64,000 nt of DNA from Oscillatoria nigro-viridis PCC 7112 (lineage in GTDB: Bacteria > Cyanobacteriota > Cyanobacteriia > Cyanobacteriales > Microcoleaceae). Position 1 is the first letter of the stretch. Each line of letters starts with the position of its first letter. The notes beneath the pieces are model-generated. The model made no database searches, was not told where the DNA came from, and saw only the letters and a list, made by a program, of their open reading frames with translations. Shown piece by piece: positions 45,556 through 55,400 of the stretch. Both the position numbers and the translations under genes were made by a program. The stretch is taken from assembly GCF_000317475.1 (NCBI RefSeq), contig NC_019729.1, positions 1,006,501 through 1,070,500 of the forward strand, given 5' to 3'.

Positions 45556-47262
45556 ATGAAAAATTCCCAAAAATCACTACAGCAAACAGCAATCAGGACA
45601 ATCCAATGGCGATCGACCTTACGCGGTTTATCCGCTAGTGGGTGGACACTTGCGGTTATCGCTTTAGCATTGCCGATCGCCATACCAGTGATCAGTGTCT
45701 TATCCAGTATCTTTTTGGAAGCTAAAGATACATGGCAACATTTAACCGATACAGTTTTAACCCGTTATATCGTCAACTCTTTATTGTTAACGATCGGTGT
45801 AGGCTTTGGTGTTGTCGCGATCGGCGTAGGATGTGCGTGGCTAGTAACAATGTGTCGCTTTCGGGCCAGTCGCGTATTTGAATGGGCATTGCTGTTACCC
45901 TTAGCGGCCCCAGCTTATGTGCTAGCTTATACTTATACAGACTTTTTAGAATTTTCAGGCCCAGTTCAAACAGCTTTGCGTTATATTTTTGGCTGGAGTT
46001 ATGGAGACTATTGGTTTCCTAACGTGCGATCGCTCCCTGGAGCAATCTTAATGCTAATCTTAGTTTTATATCCCTACGTCTACCTATTAACAAGAGTAGC
46101 CTTTTTGGAGCAATCCACTTGTACCCTAGAAGCTAGTAGAATACTGGGCTGTAGTCCTTGGCGGAGTTTTATTACAGTTGCTTTACCAATGGCAAGACCC
46201 GCAATTGTAGCAGGTTTAGCACTCGCTTTGATGGAAACTCTCAACGATTATGGCACTGTTCAGTATTTTGGAGTTGATACATTCACCACAGGTATTTATC
46301 GGACTTGGTTTGGCATGGGAGAACGAATTGCAGCCAATCAATTAGCTGCGATGCTATTATTATTTGTTCTGGGTTTGATTTTACTAGAACGCTGGTCTCG
46401 AAGTCGGACTAAATATTATCAAGCTAGCAGCCGCTATCGCCAACTACAAACTTATCAACTTAAAGGAATTAGGGAAATTTTAGCGGTAATTGCTTGTTTT
46501 TTGCCGCTGTTTTTTGGTTTTTTATTGCCAGCGGGTCTTTTAGTAAAGTTGACCTTAGCTAATTGGCAACTAACCTTAGATGAACGCTTTTGGATATTTG
46601 CCCGTCACAGTTTAATTTTGGCCACCCTGACAGCAATTTTAGCCGTAATTATTGCCTTGATTATGGCTTATGGTTTGCGGTTATATCCTAATGTAGGAGT
46701 GCAGTTAGCAACTAGAGTTGCGGCAATGGGCTATGCTGTACCTGGTTCTGTGATTGCAGTGGGGATTATGGTTCCAATTGGAAAAATTGACAATCTATTG
46801 GATAGTTGGATGCGCGAAAACTGGGGAATTTCTACAGGCTTGTTGTTAAGCGGTACGATCGCAGCTTTGGTATTTGCTTATATAGTTCGCTTCCTAGCTG
46901 TTTCTTTAAATGCGGTAGAGTCAAGTTTGAGCAAAATCAAGCCTAATTTAGATGATGCGGCGAGAAGTTTGGGTTACAGTCCGATGCAAACTTTAGTTAC
47001 AGTTCATACACCAATGATGACGGGAGGTTTACTAACTGCCATGATGTTAGTATTCGTTGATGTAATGAAAGAGTTACCTGCTACTATAATTATTAGACCT
47101 TTTAACTTTGATACCTTGGCTGTGCGAACTTATCAACTTGCCTCTGATGAGCGATTGGCTGAAGCTTCTGGCCCAGCATTGGCAATTGTTTTAGTGGGGA
47201 TGTTACCGGTTATTTTATTAAGTTGGAAAATTGCGCGATCGCGCCAGTCTTCAATACTATAA
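45556..47262 (+). CDS. futB: iron(III) ABC importer, two-domain permease
   Basis: 568 residues, twelve membrane helices, with two BPD-transport permease domains in one chain as in FbpB/FutB. The EAA loops that contact the ATPase are EASRILGCSPWRSFITVALP in domain 1 and DDAARSLGYSPMQTLVTVHT in domain 2. Also seen are LAAPAYVLAYTYTDFLEF and GYAVPGSVIAVGIMVPIG. The ATG at 45556 follows a good promoter but no Shine-Dalgarno. It is divergent from the ATPase gene. The binding protein lies 0.8 kb further on the other strand. Confidence 0.9.
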   Translation: MKNSQKSLQQTAIRTIQWRSTLRGLSASGWTLAVIALALPIAIPVISVLSSIFLEAKDTWQHLTDTVLTRYIVNSLLLTIGVGFGVVAIGVGCAWLVTMCRFRASRVFEWALLLPLAAPAYVLAYTYTDFLEFSGPVQTALRYIFGWSYGDYWFPNVRSLPGAILMLILVLYPYVYLLTRVAFLEQSTCTLEASRILGCSPWRSFITVALPMARPAIVAGLALALMETLNDYGTVQYFGVDTFTTGIYRTWFGMGERIAANQLAAMLLLFVLGLILLERWSRSRTKYYQASSRYRQLQTYQLKGIREILAVIACFLPLFFGFLLPAGLLVKLTLANWQLTLDERFWIFARHSLILATLTAILAVIIALIMAYGLRLYPNVGVQLATRVAAMGYAVPGSVIAVGIMVPIGKIDNLLDSWMRENWGISTGLLLSGTIAALVFAYIVRFLAVSLNAVESSLSKIKPNLDDAARSLGYSPMQTLVTVHTPMMTGGLLTAMMLVFVDVMKELPATIIIRPFNFDTLAVRTYQLASDERLAEASGPALAIVLVGMLPVILLSWKIARSRQSSIL

Positions 47263-47311
47263 CCCCCAAATATCTTACCTGCTTGCAGAGTTGATTGATT
47301 CTTTTAAAGCT

Positions 47312-47440
47312 ATAGTCCGACAGGGGTTGAAACCCCTGTCTCATAGCGAAAGTCGTCTGAAGACGACTATAAAGCTAAGATTTCAGTCGGTTTCAACCGA
47401 ATGCAAGCTATTAGACAGGGAATTTATTCCCTGGCGGGTT
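47312..47440. repeat. single copy of the 194-bp repeat family
   Basis: CCGACAGGGGTTGAAACCCC, then TGTCTCATAGCGAAAGTC, GTCTGAAGACGAC, CAGTCGGTTTCAACCGA and GAATTTATTCCCTGGCGGG follow the order of the 24631 repeat. The second arm has decayed (ATGCAAGCTATTAGACAGG for CTTTCGCTATGAGACGG). It lies between the permease and the pentapeptide gene. Confidence 0.85.
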
Positions 47441-47494
47441 TCAGGAGAATGTATCAACCCTTCTTCCCTCTTCCTTTTTCCTTCATAAATCAAG

Positions 47495-48022
47495 ATGATT
47501 AATAAAAATTCAGCAATGTTTACCCGCACTACTGGCACAATTTCCTTGTTACTGCTTACTATTTTGGTCACGTTTGGATGCCAAAAACAGGTGGCTGGTC
47601 CCCTCGAAACATTACAAAAAACTAAGCAATGTCCAGAATGCGACCTGACTGGCGCTAAGTTAAGCAACCTGGATTTAACAAGCGCTAATCTCAATGGTGC
47701 TAAGTTGGAAGGTGCTGTGCTCGAAAATGTCAAACTTAATGAAGCCTTACTCGATAGCGTCAATCTCAAAGGTGCAAATTTAAAAGGTGCTTCTCTGGAA
47801 AAAGCAGGTTTATTTTCTGCCGATCTCACAAAGGCTGATTTGAGTAATGCAAATCTCAAGGGGGCTTTTTTGCGAGGTGCAAAACTGAATAATGCCAATC
47901 TTAGTAATGCCGATTTAAGTGAAACTGACTTAAATATTGCTGATTTAACAGGGGCAAATCTGAAAGGGGCAAACCTCAAAGGCGCTATAATGCCGGATGG
48001 TAAAATTAAAAATGAAAGTTGA
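47495..48022 (+). CDS. pentapeptide-repeat protein, probably a lipoprotein
   Basis: 175 residues. A signal-like N-terminus (TGTISLLLLTILVTFGC) ends in a possible lipobox cysteine; the -3 position is not ideal. Then about 22 A(D/N)Lxx repeats form a right-handed beta-helix, for example LTGAKLSNLDLTSANLNGAK and LKGANLKGASLEKAGLFSAD. The precise function of such repeats is generally unknown. It lies between futB and futA, but the 230-bp gap with a repeat argues against an operon. The alternative start is ATG 47516. Confidence 0.75.
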   Translation: MINKNSAMFTRTTGTISLLLLTILVTFGCQKQVAGPLETLQKTKQCPECDLTGAKLSNLDLTSANLNGAKLEGAVLENVKLNEALLDSVNLKGANLKGASLEKAGLFSADLTKADLSNANLKGAFLRGAKLNNANLSNADLSETDLNIADLTGANLKGANLKGAIMPDGKIKNES

Positions 48023-48026
48023 TGGG

Positions 48027-48050
48027 ATTCGGCGGTTGAAACCGCCGAAT
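48027..48050. terminator. bidirectional hairpin between convergent genes
   Basis: ATTCGGCGG, TTGAAA, CCGCCGAAT: a perfect 9-bp stem between the pentapeptide gene and futA, which converge. Confidence 0.7.
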
Positions 48051-48081
48051 AACAAAGAGTAGCTTCTCGTTCAAAAAGCGT

Positions 48082-49131
48082 CTATTTCCATCCTGCGCGA
48101 TCGGCAATCTTTAAAGCGTCGGCGTTATTTTTCCCAAACACGTCAGGGTTGAGAGGGTCAGATTTGAATGTACCAAAACTGGCAACGGCAGGATCGATCG
48201 CCACACCTGAAATCACAGGGTATTCGTAATTACCCCTAGCAAAAATTTGTTGCGCTTCGCGACTGGCTAAGTGTTCCAAGAATTTGATCGCGCCTGCTTT
48301 GTTACGGGAGGTTTTGACTACACCCCCACCACTAATGTTGATGTGGGTACCGCGATCGCGCTGGTTGGGGAAAAATACACCTACTTTCGCCGCGATCGCC
48401 TGTTCTGCTGGATCTTTCGATTTCATTAAGCGAGCTACATAATAGGTATTAACCAGGGCAATATCGCCTACCCCAGCAGCAACAGCTTTGATTTGCGCCG
48501 TATCATTTCCCTCTGGAGGACGCGCAAAATTAGCTACCAATCCTCGCGCCCAAGCTTCTGTTTTTTGAGCTCCATGAACCGCTAACATAGCCCCAACCAG
48601 AGACTGATTATAGATATTAGTGGACGATCGCACTAAAATTTTGCCTTTCCACCGAGGTTCTGTCAGCGCCTCATAGGTTGACAATTGGGCAGGGTTCACC
48701 TTGCTTTTGTTATAAACAATCACCCGTGCCCGGCGCGATAAACCAAACCAGAAACCTTGAGGATCTCGCAAACTTGCTGGAATTGCCGATGTCAGGACTG
48801 TTGAAGAAACAGGTTGCAGAATACCGGCTTGTTTTGCCCGCCACAAACGCCCACCATCCACCGTGATGAAAACATCAGCGGGACTATTTGCACCTTCACT
48901 TTTGATCCGTTCAATTAGTTGGTCAGCATCCGCTTCAACGAGGTTAACCTTGAGCCCAGTTTTTTTGGTGAAGCTTTGGTACAACTCATTATCAGTGTCG
49001 TAGTGACGTGCTGAATAAAGGTTGAGAGTGCCGGTTTGGGCTGCGACAGGGGCTTTTTTGCTTAGTTCCCCCACGGCCACGACAGCCATTGCTGTACCGC
49101 TGGCAAGAAAAATACGCCGAGAAATGCTCAT
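48082..49131 (-). CDS. futA: iron(III) ABC importer, periplasmic binding protein
   Basis: About 349 residues. The start is ATG 49131 (MSISRRIFLASGTAMAVV), giving a twin-arginine signal with SRRIFL; upstream codons to 49191 are unlikely to be used. The mature part has LNLYSARHYDTDNELYQSF at its start, and VGDIALVNTYYVARLM, typical of FutA/IdiA-type ferric-binding proteins. The tyrosine pair in NTYY is a probable iron ligand. Tat export fits folding with metal in the cytosol. A Fur-box-like sequence lies about 85-110 bp upstream. Confidence 0.9.
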   Translation of the reverse strand: MSISRRIFLASGTAMAVVAVGELSKKAPVAAQTGTLNLYSARHYDTDNELYQSFTKKTGLKVNLVEADADQLIERIKSEGANSPADVFITVDGGRLWRAKQAGILQPVSSTVLTSAIPASLRDPQGFWFGLSRRARVIVYNKSKVNPAQLSTYEALTEPRWKGKILVRSSTNIYNQSLVGAMLAVHGAQKTEAWARGLVANFARPPEGNDTAQIKAVAAGVGDIALVNTYYVARLMKSKDPAEQAIAAKVGVFFPNQRDRGTHINISGGGVVKTSRNKAGAIKFLEHLASREAQQIFARGNYEYPVISGVAIDPAVASFGTFKSDPLNPDVFGKNNADALKIADRAGWK

Positions 49132-49216
49132 TGTTCTATAATGATAGGTTTTTTCATCTGGTAATTGACACGATGGTCTATCTACAGCCATCTATAGTCA
49201 TTGCTTTACTATATTA

Positions 49217-49238
49217 ATGCAAATGATTCTTATTTGAT
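49217..49238. promoter_or_regulatory. Fur-box-like site upstream of futA
   Basis: ATGCAAATGATTCTTATTTG is an imperfect palindrome matching about 11 of 19 Fur positions. It suits iron-dependent repression. An open frame to the right (49201-49494, plus) looks non-coding. Confidence 0.4.
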
Positions 49239-49490
49239 GAGCGACAGCGTAACTATATTTAGGGCTGCCGCACTCGCGGTCAGAAATCCGGTCTCGGCTT
49301 CGCTCAACCGGCTGTTTTTTTCCGAACAGACTTTGTTATGGCCTGCAGAGGAGGTAAATTTAAAAAGATTCCTTAAACAATCTCGCACTCCCAAAAAAAA
49401 AGCAACAGCCATCTCCCAAGCGATTCGCGTCACCGCCATCTATCAACTGCCGGAATTCGCAACCAGGCTCAACAGCCACCAAGACGCGGG

Positions 49491-49533
49491 CTAGCAGTGC
49501 ACACCCTACAGTTAGTAAGTTGCACACTGCTAG
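49491..49533. terminator. hairpin downstream of glgA
   Basis: CTAGCAGTG and CACTGCTAG (9 bp) with a 25-base loop, ten bases after the glgA stop codon. No T-run; the role is inferred from position. Confidence 0.45.
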
Positions 49534-49542
49534 TCCTACTGA

Positions 49543-51018
49543 TTATTTGTGTCTAATTAGCTCGTAAATTTCCACATAGTCTTTAGCTGGATATTTCCAC
49601 GAATTGTCACAATTCATGCCTTGAAGCATGAGTTTTTCAAATTCATCATGATAGTCATACCACAATCCGATCGCCCGATCGAGCGCCGACTCTAAAGCGT
49701 AGTAGTCGGTTTGGTAAAATACGTAACCGTTGCGTTCTTCCGGCAGGTGGCGGGTGTCGTAATCTCGATCGAACACTGTATTCACCAAACCGCCAACTCC
49801 CCGCACCACAGGCACAGTGCCGTACCTCAACCCGATCATCTGAGTCAGCCCGCAGGGTTCGTAATTGCTGGGAACCACAATGATATCTCCACCCGCGTAA
49901 ATTAAGTGCGACAGTTCCTCATTAAAACCTAGTTCTAAATGGCAGTCTGGATTATCATTTAAAAAGTATCTTTCGTGCTGGAAATGTGCGTTAATTCCCG
50001 CTTCCGTCGCGGAACCCAAAAGCACGAATTGCGCTCCCTTACTCAGAGAGTAATAAATTGCATGGTGGACGAGATGAACACCTTTTTGGTCGTCCAAACG
50101 ACCGATAAAGGTAATAATAGGCTTGTCAGCATCGCGCAGTAACAGCCGATCGCGCAAAGCTTTTTTAGTTTTGGCTTTTCCTGCCAAATCATCCTGAGTG
50201 TAATGAGCCGGAAGATAGCGATCGCTCTCGGGATTCCACACATCATAATCAATGCCGTTGAGCACCCCGCGAAACTTGTCTTGATACAAGTGCAAAGTGT
50301 GACCCAAACCGTAGCCAAACTCGCCGTGGTGAGCTTCCCAAGCGTGGTGCGGCGAAACAGTGGTAACAAAGTTCGAGTAAACAATGCCGCCTTTCATAAA
50401 GTTGATAGCAAAAGGGTTAAAGTTATCTCGGAGGCGATCGTACTCAAAATAATAATCCTCTCGATTCAAACCCGTTGCATTCAAAATATCGCTACCTCCC
50501 ATGCCTTGATGTTTGAAATTGTGAATGGTATAGCAGACTCGCTGATTTTCCATCCAATTGTATTTGTAAATTTCAAACAGCAAGACTGGCACTAAACCAG
50601 TTTGCCAATCGTGACAGTGAATCACATCGGGACGCTTGTTGCTTCTGAGCAAAAATTCCAAAGCGGCTTTGCTGAAAAATGCAAACCGCATATTGTCGTC
50701 ATCGCACCCGTAATAACAGCCGCGATTAAAAAAGCGATCTTGAGAGCGAGGTTCGATGAAAAAACACAACTGCCCGTGCACCCAGCCGCACAAGACATCG
50801 CAGAGGATTTCGCCGCCGTACCAAGGCACAGCCAAATCCCGGTAGGCCTCGTGAAGTCCCCAAATGTGGTCGTACCTCATGCAGTCGTACTTCGGTAGAA
50901 TAATCTCGACGCAGTGGCCGGAATTCTGCAACTCCCGACTCAAACCGTAAACTACGTCGCCCAAACCCCCTGCTTTGATAACGGGGGCGCACTCCGAGGC
51001 AATTTGTACTATGTACAT
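49543..51018 (-). CDS. glgA: glycogen synthase
   Basis: A GT5-family enzyme, 491 residues, transferring glucose from ADP-glucose to growing alpha-1,4-glucan. The ADP-glucose motif KAGGLGDVV is at residues 15-23. VIHCHDWQTGLVPVLLFEIY, TIHNFKHQGMGG, FIGRLDDQKGVHLV and IIVVPSNYEPCGLTQM are standard. Cyanobacteria usually have two synthases; the length and sequence suggest the GlgA2-type form. There is no partner glg gene nearby. The start MYIVQIASECAPVIK is the family start. Confidence 0.93.
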   Translation of the reverse strand: MYIVQIASECAPVIKAGGLGDVVYGLSRELQNSGHCVEIILPKYDCMRYDHIWGLHEAYRDLAVPWYGGEILCDVLCGWVHGQLCFFIEPRSQDRFFNRGCYYGCDDDNMRFAFFSKAALEFLLRSNKRPDVIHCHDWQTGLVPVLLFEIYKYNWMENQRVCYTIHNFKHQGMGGSDILNATGLNREDYYFEYDRLRDNFNPFAINFMKGGIVYSNFVTTVSPHHAWEAHHGEFGYGLGHTLHLYQDKFRGVLNGIDYDVWNPESDRYLPAHYTQDDLAGKAKTKKALRDRLLLRDADKPIITFIGRLDDQKGVHLVHHAIYYSLSKGAQFVLLGSATEAGINAHFQHERYFLNDNPDCHLELGFNEELSHLIYAGGDIIVVPSNYEPCGLTQMIGLRYGTVPVVRGVGGLVNTVFDRDYDTRHLPEERNGYVFYQTDYYALESALDRAIGLWYDYHDEFEKLMLQGMNCDNSWKYPAKDYVEIYELIRHK

Positions 51019-51189
51019 TTTTTTTTCTCGCTCCTGGAAGAATCAAAAAAATATTTTCTTAACTTGACAAAGTATATGATTTCTAGGCAGATAAGCAAGT
51101 CGGCCATTGGGAATACAGGGAAAATACGGGCTGCTAGCGGATGTTGAGAGGGATTTGGGCGATCGGACTGTTGCTTAAAATACAGTTAC

Positions 51190-51210
51190 GGACACGGCAC
51201 TTCCGTGTCC
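51190..51210. repeat. small hairpin GGACACGG-n5-CCGTGTCC
   Basis: A perfect 8-bp stem in the region upstream of glgA. The rest of 51019-51274 shows nothing else recognisable. Confidence 0.6.
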
Positions 51211-51274
51211 CTGATGTACCCAAGTGTAATCGATCGCCTGTGTTTCCAGATTTTGCTAAAATCAAACTAATTTG

Positions 51275-51534
51275 TCAAATCCATTCCTTTTGAGCGATCG
51301 CATCTCCTGTCGCTGTCAATAACTCAACCCAAGCCCATAGCATCATTTTCACATACTAATAATTTACCTTTCCCCCGATAAAACCAAACATAACCCTCTC
51401 CACCGACTTTGCCAAAATGACATCATTTTCGCTAATTTTCTTCAATTCCCTGGGTAAATCCTTTAACCAAATCGCAATCAGCTCTCAAAGTTTCACCTTG
51501 TTTGAGTTCGACAATATGGTAGTAATAAATATGC
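51275..51534 (-). pseudogene. conserved protein fragment with three frameshifts
   Basis: Read across frames, the peptide is HIYYYHIVELKQGETLRADC, then DLVKGFTQGIEE, ENDVILAK, VGGEGYVWFYRGKGKLLVCE, NDAMGLG and WVELLTATGDAIAQKEW. The pieces are consecutive on the minus strand with shifts near 51430, 51405 and 51325. It ends at 51275. The 5' part is lost next to the IS1 remnant. I do not recognise the parent protein. Confidence 0.55.
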
Positions 51535-51547
51535 AGTAATTAGATAT

Positions 51548-52270
51548 TTATTGGTTGATAACATAGTTTTTGTGAGGGATAAAATACCACATAGCACCAA
51601 TAGAATTATCTAACTTTTTATAAATTATTTTTTTTCTTCCGCTCCGAGAAACACGTTGACGCCAAGTATTATTAAATCTTTCAAGATGATGAGTTTTTCC
51701 ACTCTCTTTATCAACTGGCTGATGGCATTTGCTTGGAAAAATACAAGCAGAGGCAGCCCAAAAATCTTTATAGCAAACAGCGCCTTGTCGATATACAGGA
51801 GGTAGAGAATTCCATAATTTTCTCGATCGGGAATACGCTACGATCGCCAATATAAAAACCCATAATCTCTCTGGTCTCTCTATCCATTGCGGCGCCACAC
51901 CCATTGTTTATTTTGTTTGGAATCTACCAATAACCGCAATTCCTCACATTCAACATTCAATCTGACTTGTTTTTGAGGTTGAACCTTGACTATGCGTTCG
52001 ATTGAGGAATATTTATTATTTACGTAATCCTGTAACTATTTTTGAGAAATATGCCTTTGTTCTAGCTATACCAACCAAAAAAATCTTCTCTAACAGAAGT
52101 CGATCGATTAAATCTTTTGTTGGTGAGCTAATTACTTTGTTGGAAAGATTTTCGAGAAGTTGGCGACCGCAACTAAGACACTTGTATTTGGGTTTTTTCT
52201 TATGAATTCTACCATTCTTAACTATGTGATTTGAACCAAAATTAGAGCAATTTGGTCGTAAGGATAGCAT
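51548..52270 (-). pseudogene. IS1-family transposase remnant
   Basis: InsA (52270-52016: YKCLSCGRQLLENLSNKV, zinc ribbon partly decayed) is followed by another frame (YVNNKYSSIERIVKV, then KQNKQWVW) and by InsB (51904-51548). InsB has ERPERLWVFILAIVAYSR, CYKDFWAASACIFPSKC, ERFNNTWRQRVSR and AMWYFIPHKN. At least two frameshifts. It is a different subtype from the copy at 7467. Its terminal repeats were not found. Confidence 0.8.
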
Positions 52271-52463
52271 ATTATATGACCAAACTAATGTTGGGAAATA
52301 TCCAGGATTTTAGCAAAATTTATTTAGGATAGCATAACTGTAAGTCAATCTACATTCGAGCGCGTAAAGAAATATTAAAATTATAAAATTTGATAGTGTG
52401 AGTTATAAAATTCACCTATGGATTCAATTACTGTAATTGAATTTAACTACATATTTATTACTA

Positions 52464-52497
52464 CCCTAATAACTAATAACTAATAACTAATGACTAA
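52464..52497. repeat. heptamer repeat TAATAAC/TAATGAC
   Basis: Five TAATAAC-type units end at the stop codon of the GGDEF-EAL gene. The same units form the longer array before 58329. The gap 52271-52463 is otherwise AT-rich with nothing recognised. Confidence 0.85.
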
Positions 52498-55400
52498 TTA
52501 AGCAATTTGCACTTTCCTCAACATAGAATTTACTAAAAGTTTGCTAGCCTCACCAGCCGAGAGGGCAGGGCTGAAATAGTGACCCTGAATTTCTTGACAG
52601 TGGAGCGATCGCAAACACTCCAACTGCTCTTTAGTTTCTACTCCTTCGGCTACCACGCTCAAGTTCAAATCTCGCCCCAGCGTCGCTACAGCCTTGGCGA
52701 TCGCTCGTTCGCACGGATCGGTCGTCATTCCGCTGACAAAGGATTTATCTATTTTTAAGATATTCAAGGGAAACTTTTTGAGATAATTTAGAGAACAATA
52801 ACCCGTGCCGAAATCGTCCAGGGCAATTTGCACTCCCATATTCTGCAACTCCGTGAGAACTTTTGTGGTATAATCCACATCTTGCATGGCTGTAGTCTCG
52901 GTAATTTCTAACTCTAAATACTTGGGTGCTAAACCGCTTTTTTCCAAGCAGTTCGCTACCATTTCTAATAAATTAAATTGCTGGAACTGCCGAGCCGAAA
53001 CGTTGACTGCTACCCGCAAATCTGGCTGCAAAGCATCCTGCCAAGCTTTATTTTGAGTGCAGGCTGTTTGCAGCACCCATTCCCCAATAGCTACAATTAG
53101 TCCGTTCTCTTCGGCGATCGGAATAAATGTAGCGGGAGTAACTAAACCTAATTGTGGATGTTGCCAGCGCAGCAGGGCTTCCATACCCTGAATTTTCCAA
53201 GTAGTCAGGTTGACTTTTGGCTGGTAGAAAACCTCAAATTCTCCCTGTTCTAAAGCCTCGTGCAGCCTGTGTTCTATAGTGAGTAACCGGCTGCCTTGGG
53301 GATTAATTGTTGAAGTATATAACTGATAGTTATTTCTTCCCATTTCTTTAGCGCGGTACAAGGCAGTATCGGCATTTTTTACTAAATTTTCGGCATCTTC
53401 ACCATCATCTGGATAAAGGGCAATGCCGATGCTGCTGCTAACATGAAACGGTTGTCCTTCTAGTTTAAATGCTGGCTTTAAATTGTTGAGTATTCTTTGA
53501 GCTGTTTTAACTGCATCTTCTAAGCAATTGATATCCGGAAGCAGTATGGTAAATTCGTCGCCTCCCCAGCGGGCAACCGTGTCAGTCGATCGCAAAGTGT
53601 CGCTGATGCGTGCGGCAAAACCTTCTAACAGGCGATCGCCCGCAGCGTGACCTAGTGTATCATTAATCTTTTTGAACCTGTCCAAGTCTAAAAACATCAC
53701 AGCTAGCATTTTTTGGTTTTTTTGAGCTTGTTTTAAGGACGCCAGCAGCCGCTCGTTAAAAAGTATCCGGTTTGGTAAACCGGTGAGTTGGTCATAAACA
53801 GCTTGATAGCGAATAATTTCTTCAGCTTGCTTGCGCTGAGTGATATCCATCATCGTACCGATCGCCCTTACTGCTTTGCCACTTTCATTGCGGATGATGT
53901 AGCCGCGATCGAGCACAAAAACATATCCCCCGTCTGCACGGTGAAAGCTGTATTCTTCAGACCAACATTCAGCGTCTGAGTTCATTGTTTTGTTGAAGCT
54001 TAACATCACTCTTTCCCGTTCTTCGGGATGAATATTTAGCCACCAAGATTCTAATTCTATCGTCTGAGTTTCGTTGAGTTTGTATCCAAAAACTTTTTCA
54101 AATTCTTCGCTCAACCAATACTCATTTTTTAACAAATCAAAATCCCATACTGCATCATTTGTCGCCCGCGTCAGCAGGTGAAAGCGTTCTTCGCTTTTGC
54201 GTAGTTTTTCTTCAGATTGCACCCGTTTCGTTACATCCCGAAAGCTGAATACTCGACCAGTAATTTTGCCTCCCGTGCGCTGGGGCAGCGAGTAGCGCTC
54301 GAAGATTCTGCCATCTGTAAACTCGATGATATCGTAACTTTCTGCTGTGGGGCGATCGGACAATTCTTTAGTGCGGTTGAGAAATATTTCCGGGTATTTT
54401 AACTGGTTGATTCCAAACCCCAAAATTTGGTTGTTATCTCTCGAATCAACCTGCAAATCCGGCAACTGCCACATTTCGGCAAATTTACGGTTAAAGCTGA
54501 CAACTTTTCCTGCACTGTCAACCGCCAGAATACCGTCAGCAGTAGATTCAATGGTTGCTTGAAGCAACGAAAGAGATGTTTCTATTTCTAACTCTGCTAA
54601 TTTGCGATCGCTGATGTCAAACGCTGTGATTAAAATTGAGGCTTTTTTTTCAAATTTTATAATATCTACCGTTGCTTCAATCCAGCGCATTTCTCCTGTT
54701 TTCGTGACTATTATTAATTCATATTTTGACCCTGCAGTTGAGCGGGCGTGGCTGGATTTACCCCATTTTTTAACTATTTCTATAAAATCTCGATGAATTA
54801 AGTCGTATAAATCCAATGCTAGTAATTCTTCGCGAGTATATCCTGTCAGAGCTTCTGTCTGAGCATTGGCATAGCGCAACTGTCTGCGGTGATAAATAAA
54901 CGCCACAGCATTAACAGTTTCTATCAGTTGGCGAAACTTTTTTTCACTGCGCCGCAAATTTCTTTCAGCCCGCTTGCTATCAGTAATATCTTGTGCTATG
55001 TATAACTTGCCTCTGACCTTGCCTTGACCGTCGCGAATAATTGAAATAGAAAGCTGTACAATTATTTTTTTTCGGTGTTTAGAAAGGTAGACTTTTTCGA
55101 CGTTGCGGACAGCACCTTCTGCTGTTAAACTTGCTAACTCTAACTCCGGGGCTGTTGATTCACTTTTCTTAAAAAGTCCGGCTATTGGTTTGCCTAACAA
55201 CTCTTGTTTAGAGTATCCCAAAAGTTGACAGGTAGCTTGGTTTAACGACAGGATATGACCGCCCGGGGTGGTCGCAATTATCGAGACGTTCATTTCCTCG
55301 CAAATATCCAGGGCATATTCGGCAGTTTGCTGCCAATCTTGGGTCATTTGGGCAATAGTATGCCAGATATCCTGTTCTTTTTTTGGGTACAACATTTTTT

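Noticed and set aside
49201-49494. 97-codon plus-strand frame upstream of futA
   Set aside because: It overlaps the Fur-like control region and has no recognisable protein pattern.
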